DNA from: Caryophanon sp036309765
GTDB taxonomy: Bacteria; Bacillota; Bacilli; Bacillales_A; Planococcaceae
Length of the DNA: 42,695 nt
NCBI GenBank assembly: GCA_036309765.1
Contig: JAXJTE010000191.1
Coordinates: 1-42,695 of the forward strand
Direction of reading: 5' to 3'
The translations under genes and the position numbers were made by a program. Under the pieces are notes generated by a model that was not told where the DNA came from, did no database searches, and saw only the letters and a list, made by a program, of their open reading frames with translations. Below, piece after piece: positions 24,270 through 33,223 of this stretch (position 1 is the stretch's first letter; every line of letters starts with the position of its first letter).

Positions 24270-25283
24270 TTATTCACCGTATAAATACATCGCACGCGGC
24301 GCTTCGTAGTCAGATAATAGCTTGTTTAACACACGTTCTTCTGCTGATGGACCAAAGAACTCTGCTGCTTTCGCAGACATTAAAACGCTCCATGTTGCAT
24401 CGGCATAACCGTATTCAAACACTTCTGCCTTCTCTAAATCAAAGTCTTTACGCAGCGCTTGTAACGCTGCTTCCTCGTCACCAATCGCATCGACTAAGCC
24501 GTTTTCCACCGCTTGCTTCGCTGTATAAATACGACCGTCGCCTACTTGACGCACTTCTGCATCGGACATGCCACGACCTGCTGCGATGACGTTTACGAAC
24601 TCGTCATACGCTTCGTCCACAAGCGTTTGCATAATCGCACGCTCTTCGTTGCTCATCGGACGCGTTGAACTCATAATATCTTTGTACGGACCTGATTTTA
24701 ACGTTTCAAAAACGATGCCGTAATCTTCCGCTAGCTGACCGTAGTTAATGCCTTGCATAATAACCCCGATTGAGCCTGTCCACGTTTCAGAATATGCATA
24801 AATTTTATCCGCTGGTGCTGCTATGTAATACCCACCTGATGCTGCCATCGAACCCATTGACACGTAAATTGGAATTTCACGCGCTTCCTTTAACTCAATA
24901 ATGGCATCATATAGTTGACGTGATTCATATACGCCGCCACCTGGTGTGTCTACTTGTAATAGCACAGCCTTTACCGTTTCATCCTCTTGAATTGCAGCAA
25001 GCTGATTTAACATGAATTGGTGGTCGTACTCAATTGCTGTAAACAATGAGCCACTGCCAACGTCTTGAATTGTGCCGTTTACTTTCACGACTGCAATACG
25101 CTCATCCATATTGCCCTCTTCTAGCATTACTTCATTTGCTGCAATTGACGAACCAAGCAGCTCATTTGGATCAAACATCGCATCCCAATCCGTTGACGCA
25201 ATGCTTACTAATGAGTTCATGCCAATTGAAATTGCGAGTAATACTACTGCCCCAACGAGCGCTAACCATCGTTTAATGTTCAT
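24270..25283 (-). CDS. sppA: Signal peptide peptidase SppA
   Basis: Membrane-anchored serine protease of the S49 family that degrades leftover signal peptides. It has 337 residues, close to the B. subtilis 335. N-terminal anchor at about 6-26, then the protease domain outside the membrane. The catalytic dyad is S149 (MAASGGYYIA) and K201 (SGPYKD), which fits the B. subtilis S147/K199 pair with an offset of two. The ribosome site is AAAGGAG. It forms an operon with yteJ, its likely inhibitor. Confidence 0.95.
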   Translation of the reverse strand: MNIKRWLALVGAVVLLAISIGMNSLVSIASTDWDAMFDPNELLGSSIAANEVMLEEGNMDERIAVVKVNGTIQDVGSGSLFTAIEYDHQFMLNQLAAIQEDETVKAVLLQVDTPGGGVYESRQLYDAIIELKEAREIPIYVSMGSMAASGGYYIAAPADKIYAYSETWTGSIGVIMQGINYGQLAEDYGIVFETLKSGPYKDIMSSTRPMSNEERAIMQTLVDEAYDEFVNVIAAGRGMSDAEVRQVGDGRIYTAKQAVENGLVDAIGDEEAALQALRKDFDLEKAEVFEYGYADATWSVLMSAKAAEFFGPSAEERVLNKLLSDYEAPRAMYLYGE

Positions 25284-25314
25284 AAATTCACTCCTTTAGC
25301 CATTTCTACGTTCT

Positions 25315-25323
25315 AGTGTAACA
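25315..25323 (-). promoter_or_regulatory. Extended -10 promoter candidate for sppA
   Basis: Minus-strand TGTTACACT lies 32 bases before the sppA ATG; the -35 is not recognisable. Confidence 0.35.
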
Positions 25324-25375
25324 AAAAGTTTCACTGCGCGTCGCCTTTTTCTATAGACGATGCGAAATTTATATT

Positions 25376-25413
25376 AAAAAAGCGATGCGTCGGAAAAATA
25401 CCGATGCATCGCT
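25376..25413 (-). terminator. Intrinsic terminator of the acyl-CoA synthetase gene
   Basis: Thirteen-bp stem 25381-25393 with 25401-25413 (one wobble) and a T-run on the minus strand at 25376-25380. Confidence 0.88.
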
Positions 25414-25420
25414 CATTGTA

Positions 25421-26998
25421 TTATGCTTGTACTTTTTTGAATTCTTGCTGACGTAGCTCTACGCGGCGAATTTTACCTGAAGCTGTTTTCGGTAGCTCTT
25501 CGATAAATTCAACAGCACGTGGATATTTGTACGGTGCTGTTACGTCTTTTACGTGTTGCTGTAGCTCTTTAATAAGTTCATCGCTCGCATTTTCTGGCTC
25601 ACGCAGCACGATAAATGCTTTTACGATATGTCCGCGAATTTCGTCTGGGCTTGCGACTACCGCACACTCGCGGACAGCTGGGTGCTTCGTTAACGCATCC
25701 TCTACTTCGAACGGTCCGATTGTGTAGCCTGATGAAATGATAATGTCATCGCCACGTCCTTCAAACCAGAAGTAGCCGTCCTCGTCCTTCGTCGCACGGT
25801 CACCTGTAATGTACCATTCGCCGCGGAACTGCATGCTCGTACGCTCAGGGTCTTTTAAGTAACCTTTATATAATGCTGGCGTTGAAACATGTACAGCGAT
25901 GTCGCCTACTTCACCTGCTTGTACTGGCTCGCCGTCTTCATTAATGACTTCAACGTAGTTCCCTGGTGTCGGTTTACCCATTGATCCTGGGCGCGGCTCC
26001 ATGCCAACCATCGTCCCAACGAGTAACGTATTTTCTGTTTGACCATAGCCATCACGCACTTGTAAGTTGAAATGCTTTAAGAACACTTCGATTACTTCAC
26101 GGTTGAGCGGCTCACCAGCAGATACAGCTTGGCGTAAGTTCGTTAAGTTGTACTTATCTAAGCTTTCTACTTTTGCCATTAAACGATATTCTGTTGGCGT
26201 ACAGCAAAGCACATTCACTTTGTACTCTTCTAAAATGTGTAAGAAATCTTCTGGTGAGAAGCGTCCTTTATGCACAAATGCCGTTGCGCCGCTTCCAAGT
26301 GATGCTAGGAACGGACTCCAAATCCACTTTTGCCAGCCTGGTGCAGCAGTTGCCCATACAACGTCACCTTCTTGAATGCCTAACCATTGTGGTGCGGCTG
26401 TACGTAAATGCGCATAGCCCCAAGAATGTGGATGCACAGCTGCTTTTGGATTACCTGTCGTACCACTTGTGTACGCGATAAATGCCACGTCTGTACTCGC
26501 TGTTTTCACCGTTTCAAACGTCGTCGGCTGCGATTGTACGAGCTGACGAATTTGACCCCACGGCGCTGGCGCATCACCGATTACGTATTGCTTAATCGAA
26601 CTCGCATGCTCCGCTTCATCAAACTCACTAATATATGCTTCATCCGCAATAATCGCTTTTGCCTCAGCATGCACGATGCGGTAATCAATATCTTTTGCAC
26701 GTAACATTTCAGAGCTTGGAATAATCGCTAAGCCTGCTTTAAGTGCTGCAATGTACACAACATACGCTTCAACTGAGCGCGGTACCATAATCAGTGCTAC
26801 ATCCCCTTTTTGTAGCCCATCTTGTTGGAACACGTTTGCCACGCGATTTGCACGCTCAATTAACGCTTTGTATGAAATACGCTCGATCGTGTCATCTTCG
26901 TTATGTACAATTAACGCATCATTAGACACATTAGCATAGCGTTCAATTTCTTCTACAATGTTATAAATCTGTGGTGCTACTAGCTCATTTCGATCCAT
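25421..26998 (-). CDS. mbcS: Acyl-CoA synthetase, MbcS/YtcI type
   Basis: ANL-superfamily enzyme that activates a carboxylic acid to acyl-CoA through an acyl-AMP. Of 525 residues; the P-loop-like TSGTTGNPK is at 177-185. GYGQTE, GDRATKDEDGYFWFEGRGDD and the C-terminal catalytic lysine in PKTASGKIRR are also visible. It resembles B. subtilis YtcI, and the position beside sppA and thiI agrees; substrate choice (medium or branched chain) follows the family name and is not proved here. The ATG at 26996-26998 with AAAGGGGGA is chosen over an in-frame ATG ten codons upstream. A strong promoter lies about 50 bases upstream. Confidence 0.88.
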   Translation of the reverse strand: MDRNELVAPQIYNIVEEIERYANVSNDALIVHNEDDTIERISYKALIERANRVANVFQQDGLQKGDVALIMVPRSVEAYVVYIAALKAGLAIIPSSEMLRAKDIDYRIVHAEAKAIIADEAYISEFDEAEHASSIKQYVIGDAPAPWGQIRQLVQSQPTTFETVKTASTDVAFIAYTSGTTGNPKAAVHPHSWGYAHLRTAAPQWLGIQEGDVVWATAAPGWQKWIWSPFLASLGSGATAFVHKGRFSPEDFLHILEEYKVNVLCCTPTEYRLMAKVESLDKYNLTNLRQAVSAGEPLNREVIEVFLKHFNLQVRDGYGQTENTLLVGTMVGMEPRPGSMGKPTPGNYVEVINEDGEPVQAGEVGDIAVHVSTPALYKGYLKDPERTSMQFRGEWYITGDRATKDEDGYFWFEGRGDDIIISSGYTIGPFEVEDALTKHPAVRECAVVASPDEIRGHIVKAFIVLREPENASDELIKELQQHVKDVTAPYKYPRAVEFIEELPKTASGKIRRVELRQQEFKKVQA

Positions 26999-27006
26999 AT
27001 TCAATT

Positions 27007-27040
27007 CCCCCTTTGTGTAAAGATACACCCCTTTTGTGTA
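27007..27040 (-). repeat. Duplicated ribosome-site module upstream of mbcS
   Basis: On the minus strand TACACAAAAGGGG (27028-27040) is repeated 21 bases downstream as TACACAAAGGGGG (27007-27019). Only the second has correct spacing to the chosen ATG (26998); the first could serve the upstream in-frame ATG (27026-27028). It looks like a small tandem duplication. Confidence 0.55.
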
Positions 27041-27049
27041 CCTACTTCC

Positions 27050-27078
27050 ATTATACCTCCATTTTTTTGTTTTTTCAA
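27050..27078 (-). promoter_or_regulatory. Sigma-A promoter of mbcS
   Basis: Minus-strand TTGAAA (27073-27078) and a perfect TATAAT (27050-27055) with a 17-bp spacer. Confidence 0.75.
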
Positions 27079-27255
27079 AAAAATATTCACATTTTTATTA
27101 GTAAGTAACAATTTTTATAAAAGTTTATAATTTCTATCGCAAACAAAAATTTCTTCGTTTAAACTTAAAGTTCATTTTCACAAAACAACCAGCTTTTAGC
27201 ACCTAGTCTTAATCATTATCGTGAAATGGAAATACGCCGCTGTATCAAAAGTAAA
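27079..27255. other. AT-rich spacer between mbcS and thiI
   Basis: About 180 bases without an open frame that has a ribosome site. In B. subtilis the small acid-soluble spore protein gene sspA lies at this place; no SASP-like frame is found here on either strand. Nothing else is seen. Confidence 0.5.
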
Positions 27256-27298
27256 CAAAAAAAATGCCCGCGGAACAAAAAGCGCTCCACAGGCATTT
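27256..27298 (-). terminator. Intrinsic terminator of iscS-thiI
   Basis: Arms 27262-27274 and 27286-27298 pair over 13 bp with two G-U pairs. Eight T follow on the minus strand. Confidence 0.85.
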
Positions 27299-27332
27299 AT
27301 TTTGTCTCACATCGCTGCGTGACAGTTGTTAT

Positions 27333-28538
27333 TTATAATAAATCCGCAAATTTATCCGCTTTCGGCTGCTTTTGCGGGTAGCTATACGTTTCGCGGTTGC
27401 GCACTGCTTTTTCAATTAGCTCATCAAACTCTGTAAAGCTTTCGTAGTATTCTACTTTTTCTAGCTTCGGCTTCGTTTTTGGGTTAGCTGGTGTGAAAAT
27501 CGTACAGCAATCTTCGTACGGTAAAATCGACGTTTCGTACGTGCCAATTTTTTCTGCGATGTCGATAATTTCTAATTTATCGTAGCTTAGTAACGGACGT
27601 AGCACTGGCGTCGTCGTTACGTCGTTAATCGCCGTTAAGCTCTCAAGTGTTTGCGATGCAACTTGCCCTAAGCTCTCACCTGTTACAATGCCAAGTGCGC
27701 CGACTTCTTCACGTACTTGATCTGCAATTTTCATCATCATGCGGCGCGTCGTCGTCATCGATACGTTTGCTGGCACGCTATTTTTAATGAGCGTTTGAAT
27801 TTCTGTGAATGGAATGACGTGTAAGCGAATACGTGCGCCAAACTGCGTACAAAGATTCGTTAAGTCTTTTACTTTTTGTAATGAATTTTCGCTTGTGTAC
27901 GGTGGGCTGAAGAAGTGAATGGCCTCAAGACGCACACCACGCTTCATCATTAAGTATGCGGCAACTGGGCTATCGATACCGCCAGACAGCATTAGTAATG
28001 ATTTACCGTTTGAACCGACTGGCATACCACCTGCACCTTTAGTGACACCTGCCATTAAATATGCGGCATCGTCACGAATTTCAATGCGCAGTGGAAGCTC
28101 AGGCTTTTTCACATCGACTGTTAAGTTATCAAAATGCGTCAGTAAATAGCCACCAACGTCACGTTGAATATCATGCGTTTCAAGCGGGAATGATTTGTCT
28201 GTACGCTTTACTTCTACTTTAAACGTAATCGGTTCTTTATACTGCTCCATAATTTTATGTGCTACTTCTTTAATGGCATCCATATTTTTTTCTGCTGATG
28301 CGACTGCTGAGAACGACTGAATGCCGAAAATTTTCGGAATGCGCGTCATTAATTGCTCCATGCGCTCCTCTGTTTCCATTTCGATAAACATACGGTCGCG
28401 TTCCGTGCGAATTTTCAGCGGCGCTAAATCAGTGAAGCTGTAGCGAATATTATCACGTAAACGCGCGATAAAATCCTTTTTATTTTTTCCTTTTGTCGAT
28501 AATTCACCGTAGCGAATTAAAATTTCTTTATACATCAT
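27333..28538 (-). CDS. thiI: tRNA 4-thiouridine synthase ThiI
   Basis: Transfers sulfur to uridine 8 of tRNA. It has 401 residues: N-terminal ferredoxin-like and THUMP domain (about 1-165), then a PP-loop AANH domain with LSGGIDSPVAAY (SGGIDSP 185-191). The rhodanese extension of the E. coli protein is absent, as in Bacillus, so sulfur likely comes straight from the partner cysteine desulfurase encoded upstream. Its ATG overlaps the stop of that gene by four bases, and AAAGGAG lies in the end of the upstream gene. A second ATG follows at once and could also be used. Confidence 0.95.
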   Translation of the reverse strand: MMYKEILIRYGELSTKGKNKKDFIARLRDNIRYSFTDLAPLKIRTERDRMFIEMETEERMEQLMTRIPKIFGIQSFSAVASAEKNMDAIKEVAHKIMEQYKEPITFKVEVKRTDKSFPLETHDIQRDVGGYLLTHFDNLTVDVKKPELPLRIEIRDDAAYLMAGVTKGAGGMPVGSNGKSLLMLSGGIDSPVAAYLMMKRGVRLEAIHFFSPPYTSENSLQKVKDLTNLCTQFGARIRLHVIPFTEIQTLIKNSVPANVSMTTTRRMMMKIADQVREEVGALGIVTGESLGQVASQTLESLTAINDVTTTPVLRPLLSYDKLEIIDIAEKIGTYETSILPYEDCCTIFTPANPKTKPKLEKVEYYESFTEFDELIEKAVRNRETYSYPQKQPKADKFADLL

Positions 28539-29677
28539 CGTACGAATTCTCCTTTTAATTGGTGCATGACATGTGTAAATACTTGCTGGAATTTTTGTAT
28601 GTCTGCATCTGTATTGTTTGCGCCAAAGCTAATGCGAATGACGCCGTCTTTATATTGTTGCGGCACTTTGATTGCTTCCATGACGTGGCTCGTTTTCGTT
28701 TGACGCGACGAGCAGGCACTTGATGTGGATACGATAATGCCTTCTTTTTGCAGCGCATTAATTAAAATTTCACCTTTTAAACCTTGTACGCCAACTGATA
28801 CGATATGCGGCGCACCATTTGCTGGTGAAATAACCTTTACTGCATCACCTAGCGATTCAAAATACGTAACTAGCTGTTGCTTCCACGCGCTGTACATTTT
28901 TGCATGCGCTGGCATTTCCTCAACCGCCATACGTGCCGCCTTCGCAAATGCGACCGCTTGTGGCACAGCAACCGTTCCACTACGCATGCCAAATTCTTGC
29001 CCGCCACCGACGATGAACGGCTCAATTTGCACATGCTTTTTCATCGCGACTACACCTGAGCCTTTTAACGCATGAATCTTATGCCCTGAAATCGTAATGA
29101 TGTCTGGACCATCCGCAAGCGTAATTGGCAGTTTACCAAAGCTTTGAATCGCATCAACGTGGAATACAGCGCGACTGTTGTCATGAATAATTGCTGCTGC
29201 TTCTGGAATCGGCATAATGGCACCCATTTCATTGTTAACGTGCATGATGCTCACCAGTACCGTATCTTTTCGTATTTTATCGCGCAGCTCATCTAATGAA
29301 ATGACGCCTTGTGCATTAACCGATAAATAATCGACCTCGTAACCTTGTTGTTCCAGTCGCTTCGCCGCTTCTAGCACACACGGATGCTCCACCGCCGTCG
29401 TAATAACGTGGCGTCCTTTATGTTTGCTCGCTGCTGCAACACCGTAAAACGCAAAGTTATTTGATTCCGTGCCACCGGATGTGAAAATAATGTGTTCTGG
29501 CTCTGCATAAACGAGCTGGGCCACTTGTGTACGCGCACGCATTAATAAATCGTTTGACTCCACACCCATCGCATGAATCGATGCTGCATTGCCGTAATAA
29601 TGATTGTTTACTTGTATAAATGACGCTAGCACATCTTCATGTACTTTCGTCGTTGCGCTATTATCTAAATAAATCAT
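28535..29677 (-). CDS. nifZ: Cysteine desulfurase, NifZ/IscS type
   Basis: PLP-dependent enzyme that takes sulfur from cysteine as a bound persulfide. The 380 residues match the B. subtilis NifZ length. PLP lysine K200 lies in SGHKIHALKG, and active-site C322 in STSSACSSRQ. H98 of AVEHPC stacks on PLP. The frame is open 15 codons further, but the ATG at 29675-29677 follows AAAGGA and starts MIYLDNSATT as in homologues. It is coupled to thiI by overlap, indicating dedicated sulfur supply for tRNA thiolation. braB, which lies between nifZ and ezrA in B. subtilis, is absent. Confidence 0.94.
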   Translation of the reverse strand: MIYLDNSATTKVHEDVLASFIQVNNHYYGNAASIHAMGVESNDLLMRARTQVAQLVYAEPEHIIFTSGGTESNNFAFYGVAAASKHKGRHVITTAVEHPCVLEAAKRLEQQGYEVDYLSVNAQGVISLDELRDKIRKDTVLVSIMHVNNEMGAIMPIPEAAAIIHDNSRAVFHVDAIQSFGKLPITLADGPDIITISGHKIHALKGSGVVAMKKHVQIEPFIVGGGQEFGMRSGTVAVPQAVAFAKAARMAVEEMPAHAKMYSAWKQQLVTYFESLGDAVKVISPANGAPHIVSVGVQGLKGEILINALQKEGIIVSTSSACSSRQTKTSHVMEAIKVPQQYKDGVIRISFGANNTDADIQKFQQVFTHVMHQLKGEFVR

Positions 29678-29772
29678 TTGAAGCCGTCCTTTGTTGTTAG
29701 TACTTTTACATTTGAATATCAATTGTTTATTTTAACAAAAACTGCGCATAAGTAAATGAAACGTTTGGCCAA

Positions 29773-29815
29773 TATGAAAAGGACTTGTCTAAGCATGGCT
29801 CGAGACAAGTCCTTT
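29773..29815 (-). terminator. Intrinsic terminator of ezrA
   Basis: Perfect 12-bp stem 29778-29789 with 29804-29815 and a short T-rich tract on the minus strand. It lies 64 bases past the ezrA stop. Confidence 0.8.
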
Positions 29816-29879
29816 AAAACATTTCGTGTATGCTGTTTTTTATTATATACAACATTTTAAAAATTTCATACGTTTGTGC

Positions 29880-31589
29880 TTACAATTTTGTTGCTTTATA
29901 TAAATCATCTTGCGCAAGACGTTGAATCGACTCAAGCGCTTTTGGATCGACTTGTGAAACAGCTACTCCTGCTTCTTCTAATGCTTTTGTATAACGTAAG
30001 CCTGCAAATGAACGCTCTGCTGCACGGAAGCGTTTTTGTACATCTGGATGTGTCGCACGGTAGCGGTTGCCGTAACGAATCGTATGCTCGAATAAAATAA
30101 CATTTTCAACCATTTCGATCACTTTCGTACGTGCGCCCTCTAACAATTCCTTTGCAACCTTCACATTTGTACGAACTTGCACCATGTTTAACGGCACTTC
30201 TTCTAAGCTTTTCTCCACAACAAACAGCTGCTCTTCTACTTCTGCAACGCGGCTTCGCATCTCGTCTGGAATACCAGGGATGTTCGCCTTATGTAATTTG
30301 CGGTCTACTTCATGTAACTCTTTGCGAAGCTCTTCTAACTCTACGCGAATATCCATTTCTTCTACACGAAGCGTTTTTAAATAATCGGCAAATGAAGCTT
30401 GCTCTTCTGCAATTTTGTCAAATGAAGCAGTGATGTCTTGTAAATCTGCCTCTAAGCTTGAGAATGCTGAATGCCCGTCTGTAAATTGCTCTAGCAATAC
30501 ATCATAACGACGCTGTAATAATTCAAGCTCTTTTGCTGAACGTTTCGGCTTATCGGCTTTTTCACTTTCAAGACGATACGACTGCTGAACGAAAATCGCC
30601 TCTGTGATAAGCTCTTTTGCCTGTAATAGTTCATTTAATAGGCGATCTTGTAGGTTAAAGGCATTACGCTCAACGTACACGCGTGAAATAACTTCCTTTT
30701 CAAGCTGGTCGTAACAAAAATCCAGTTCTTCAATTAACACGTTAATGCTCGGTTTTACTTTATCAAGCTCTAGCTGCTGTACAAACTGTAATAGCTCGTG
30801 TAAATGTGCCTCTAGCTCATCTAAAAACGAAATCATTTCTAAATGCTTTAAGTAATAGCCTTGCTGTTCCATTTCACGGTGACCTGCACGTAAATCACTA
30901 ATTGTTGCTGGGATGTTCGTTTGCAGCTCCGTTAAAATATCTGGAATTTCGACAATCATCGTTTCAAGCGCTACCGCTTCACCGATTAGGCTTTTTACTA
31001 GTTCGCTTGCGTGTAAGTAATTTCCTTCTTCTGTTAACTCTTCGTATTGCTCAAAGCTTGGGGCAAAAATTTCTAAACGTCGCTCCAACTCATAAAGCGC
31101 TGGGCCGAATGAATATTGGTGTGCTAACAACGTTTTACGTGCATTGCGGTAATGTTCCTTTAATTGGTCAATTTCGACACGACTTTGTGCTTCACTGCCA
31201 ATTAAATGCTCTAGCTCTGCTAAAATGTTGTCCATATCGCTATGGCACTGTTCGATGTAATCTTCAATCTCTTTTTCGATTTCCTGTGCCTTTGAAAAGC
31301 GTAGTCGATCGATTGCTTCGTCCGCCTCATAAAGAAGCGTCTTGATTGCCGGCATATGGATGCTAACAACTTCATCCCATTCTGCACGCCATCTGTCAAA
31401 TAATTCTTCTGCTTGACCGTCCATATTTAAGTCCTTAACTCTCGTTAGTTGCTCTGAAATTGGTCGGTTTTCTAACTCTTTTCTTTTCTGTTCAAGTCGC
31501 TCTATTTCTTTTTTGCGTTTTCGTCGTATACTAAAGCTGACGATTGCAACGATTAAAATAAGAGCGAGTATGAGGATGGCAATCTCCAT
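29880..31589 (-). CDS. ezrA: Septation ring formation regulator EzrA
   Basis: Membrane-anchored, spectrin-like protein that binds FtsZ and stops ring assembly at wrong sites. It has 569 residues: N-terminal anchor at about 3-21 with basic residues RRKRKK behind it, so N-out, then a cytosolic part that is almost all helical coiled coil, rich in E, L, K and Q. The C-terminal YGNRYRATHPDVQKRFRAAERSF segment holds the QNR-like patch region of the family. Two ATG codons are in tandem; the second (31587-31589) has six bases of spacing to AGGAGG and gives MEIAILILA as in homologues, so it is preferred. Divergent from hisJ. Confidence 0.94.
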   Translation of the reverse strand: MEIAILILALILIVAIVSFSIRRKRKKEIERLEQKRKELENRPISEQLTRVKDLNMDGQAEELFDRWRAEWDEVVSIHMPAIKTLLYEADEAIDRLRFSKAQEIEKEIEDYIEQCHSDMDNILAELEHLIGSEAQSRVEIDQLKEHYRNARKTLLAHQYSFGPALYELERRLEIFAPSFEQYEELTEEGNYLHASELVKSLIGEAVALETMIVEIPDILTELQTNIPATISDLRAGHREMEQQGYYLKHLEMISFLDELEAHLHELLQFVQQLELDKVKPSINVLIEELDFCYDQLEKEVISRVYVERNAFNLQDRLLNELLQAKELITEAIFVQQSYRLESEKADKPKRSAKELELLQRRYDVLLEQFTDGHSAFSSLEADLQDITASFDKIAEEQASFADYLKTLRVEEMDIRVELEELRKELHEVDRKLHKANIPGIPDEMRSRVAEVEEQLFVVEKSLEEVPLNMVQVRTNVKVAKELLEGARTKVIEMVENVILFEHTIRYGNRYRATHPDVQKRFRAAERSFAGLRYTKALEEAGVAVSQVDPKALESIQRLAQDDLYKATKL

Positions 31590-31700
31590 CATAACCCTCC
31601 TGTCGCATGATCCCTATCAAACATATTACTTCTTATTTTAGCACGTTTTTTCTTCTATATCATCGTAAAACTTACAATCTTTTTGGAGGATTTAGCTACA

Positions 31701-32495
31701 ATGAAAAGAGATGCACATATTCACACACCATTTTGCCCACATGGCAGCCCAGATTCTTTTGAGCAATACATCGAAAAAGCGATTACACAGCAGTTTACAC
31801 ACATCACATTTACAGAACATGCGCCGTTACCAAAGAGCTTTGTCGATCCAACACCTGATCAAGATTCTGGCATGAATGAAACACACCTTGAAAAATACTT
31901 TACCACATTACACAAATTAAAAAAATTGTATGCAAAAGATATTTCCATTTCTGTCGGTTTAGAAGTTGATTTTATTCGTGGTTATGAGCAAGAAACGACA
32001 CAATTTTTAAATACATACGGTCCTGAACTTGACGATGCGATTTTATCGGTGCATTTTTTACAGCTTGCCGACCGCTATACGTGCATCGATTTTTCAGCGG
32101 ACGAATTTTTAAACGTCGCCAAGCAAATCGGTAGTGTTCAAGCAGTGTACGATTTATACTATGACACATTGCAGCAATCCATCATCGCGGACTTAGGAGC
32201 GTATAAGCCGAAGCGAATCGGACACCCGACGCTCGTACATAAATTCCAGCGTGCACACGGTGAGACAATTGACGACGACGCAGCGATTCGCCAAACGCTG
32301 TTACTGATGCAGCAGCACGGCTATGAACTCGACGTTAACAGCGCAGGGCTTGCGAAAAAAGATTGCCTAGAGCAGTACCCACCAAAGCCGTACGTCGCGT
32401 ATGCCAAATCGCTCGGCATTCCGCTCATTTTCGGCTCAGATGCCCATACAGCAGCAGACTTACATCAATTTTATGACGACGTATTTACGTTGTAG
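31701..32495 (+). CDS. hisJ: Histidinol-phosphatase HisJ, PHP family
   Basis: Removes phosphate from histidinol phosphate in histidine synthesis. The 264 residues hold the PHP metal sites: H6 and H8 in DAHIHTPFCPHG, H40 in FTEHAPLP, E88 in GLEVDF, H118 in SVHFL and the late FGSDAHTAADLH. The ATG at 31701 with TTGGAGG is the first suitable start; the earlier in-frame TTG lies inside the ribosome site. No other his gene is near, as in B. subtilis. The msr gene follows after 14 bases without a terminator, so the two are likely cotranscribed. Confidence 0.93.
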   Translation: MKRDAHIHTPFCPHGSPDSFEQYIEKAITQQFTHITFTEHAPLPKSFVDPTPDQDSGMNETHLEKYFTTLHKLKKLYAKDISISVGLEVDFIRGYEQETTQFLNTYGPELDDAILSVHFLQLADRYTCIDFSADEFLNVAKQIGSVQAVYDLYYDTLQQSIIADLGAYKPKRIGHPTLVHKFQRAHGETIDDDAAIRQTLLLMQQHGYELDVNSAGLAKKDCLEQYPPKPYVAYAKSLGIPLIFGSDAHTAADLHQFYDDVFTL

Positions 32496-32509
32496 AAAGA
32501 GGGATTTTT

Positions 32510-32989
32510 ATGTTTACGAAAACAATTTATGCAGGCACGTTGCTTGAGCAATATGCGAGCGTGACGAAGCAACTTGATGCACTTTGCACAGGAGAGCCAG
32601 ATGCGATTGCCAACTACAGCAACGCAGCAGCACTACTCAACACATTTTTAGACGACATTAACTGGGTCGGCTTTTACTTCATGAAAGACGGTGAGCTTGT
32701 GCTTGGTCCGTTCCAAGGATTGCCTGCTTGCGTGCGCATTCCAGTCGGGCGCGGCGTTTGCGGCACAGCTGTCGCAACGAAACAAACACAGCTCGTTGCG
32801 GACGTGCATGCGTTCCCTGGTCATATTGCGTGCGACTGTGCGACGAACTCAGAAGTCGTTGTGCCGCTCATTCGTGACGGCGAAGTAATCGGCGTGCTCG
32901 ACATTGATAGCCCGTCGCTTGCTCGTTTCACAGAAGATGATGTAACAGGTTTAACACAATTTGCCGCAACGCTTTTACGCCACGTTTAA
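32510..32989 (+). CDS. msrC: Free methionine-R-sulfoxide reductase, GAF domain (YtsP)
   Basis: A single GAF domain of 159 residues that reduces free methionine-R-sulfoxide. The catalytic cysteine pattern is complete: C74 and C84 in LPACVRIPVGRGVCGTA, C108 and C110 in HIACDCATNSE. The N-terminal NWVGFYF strand is typical. The ribosome site is AAAGAGGG. It is downstream of hisJ and upstream of rpsD, the same order as ytsP in B. subtilis. Cysteine positions make the enzymatic assignment firm; the symbol msrC is taken from the E. coli enzyme. Confidence 0.92.
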   Translation: MFTKTIYAGTLLEQYASVTKQLDALCTGEPDAIANYSNAAALLNTFLDDINWVGFYFMKDGELVLGPFQGLPACVRIPVGRGVCGTAVATKQTQLVADVHAFPGHIACDCATNSEVVVPLIRDGEVIGVLDIDSPSLARFTEDDVTGLTQFAATLLRHV

Positions 32990-32992
32990 TTG

Positions 32993-33021
32993 TTGACGCA
33001 AACAAGCAATCTTGTTACAAT
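32993..33021 (+). promoter_or_regulatory. Sigma-A promoter of rpsD
   Basis: TTGACG (32993-32998) and TACAAT (33016-33021) with a 17-bp spacer, starting directly after the msrC stop. Transcription would start near 33028, giving a leader of about 195 bases. Confidence 0.8.
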
Positions 33022-33027
33022 AGCCTT

Positions 33028-33223
33028 TGTGTTAAATGAATCGCAGCAGTTATATAACTTTACGATTGTATTTTGTTCCTCTAGCTTGCTAGACGGTGTA
33101 TTGCGTAACCCTACAGGCTGCAAGGGCGAAGATATGTGAAAACAAAATGCGCGAAAGACACGGGTATAACTGGTTTTTATTTTTCACAATAAAAAAACCA
33201 AATTTAAAGGAGGAGACTACAAT
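33028..33223 (+). promoter_or_regulatory. Structured rpsD leader, probable S4 autoregulatory element
   Basis: The leader can form a long-range stem between 33068-33077 and 33141-33150 that encloses a small CTAG-CTTG-CTAG hairpin and a CCCT/AGGG hairpin. A second AT-rich hairpin (about 33170-33200) precedes AAAGGAGG. In B. subtilis S4 represses its own gene through the leader; the place and size fit, but no covariation test was possible. There is no clear terminator before the gene, so control of translation is more likely than attenuation. Confidence 0.55.

Noticed and set aside
27079..27255. Possible sspA (small acid-soluble spore protein) at its usual place
   Set aside because: No frame of 60-70 codons with the SASP motifs exists on either strand.
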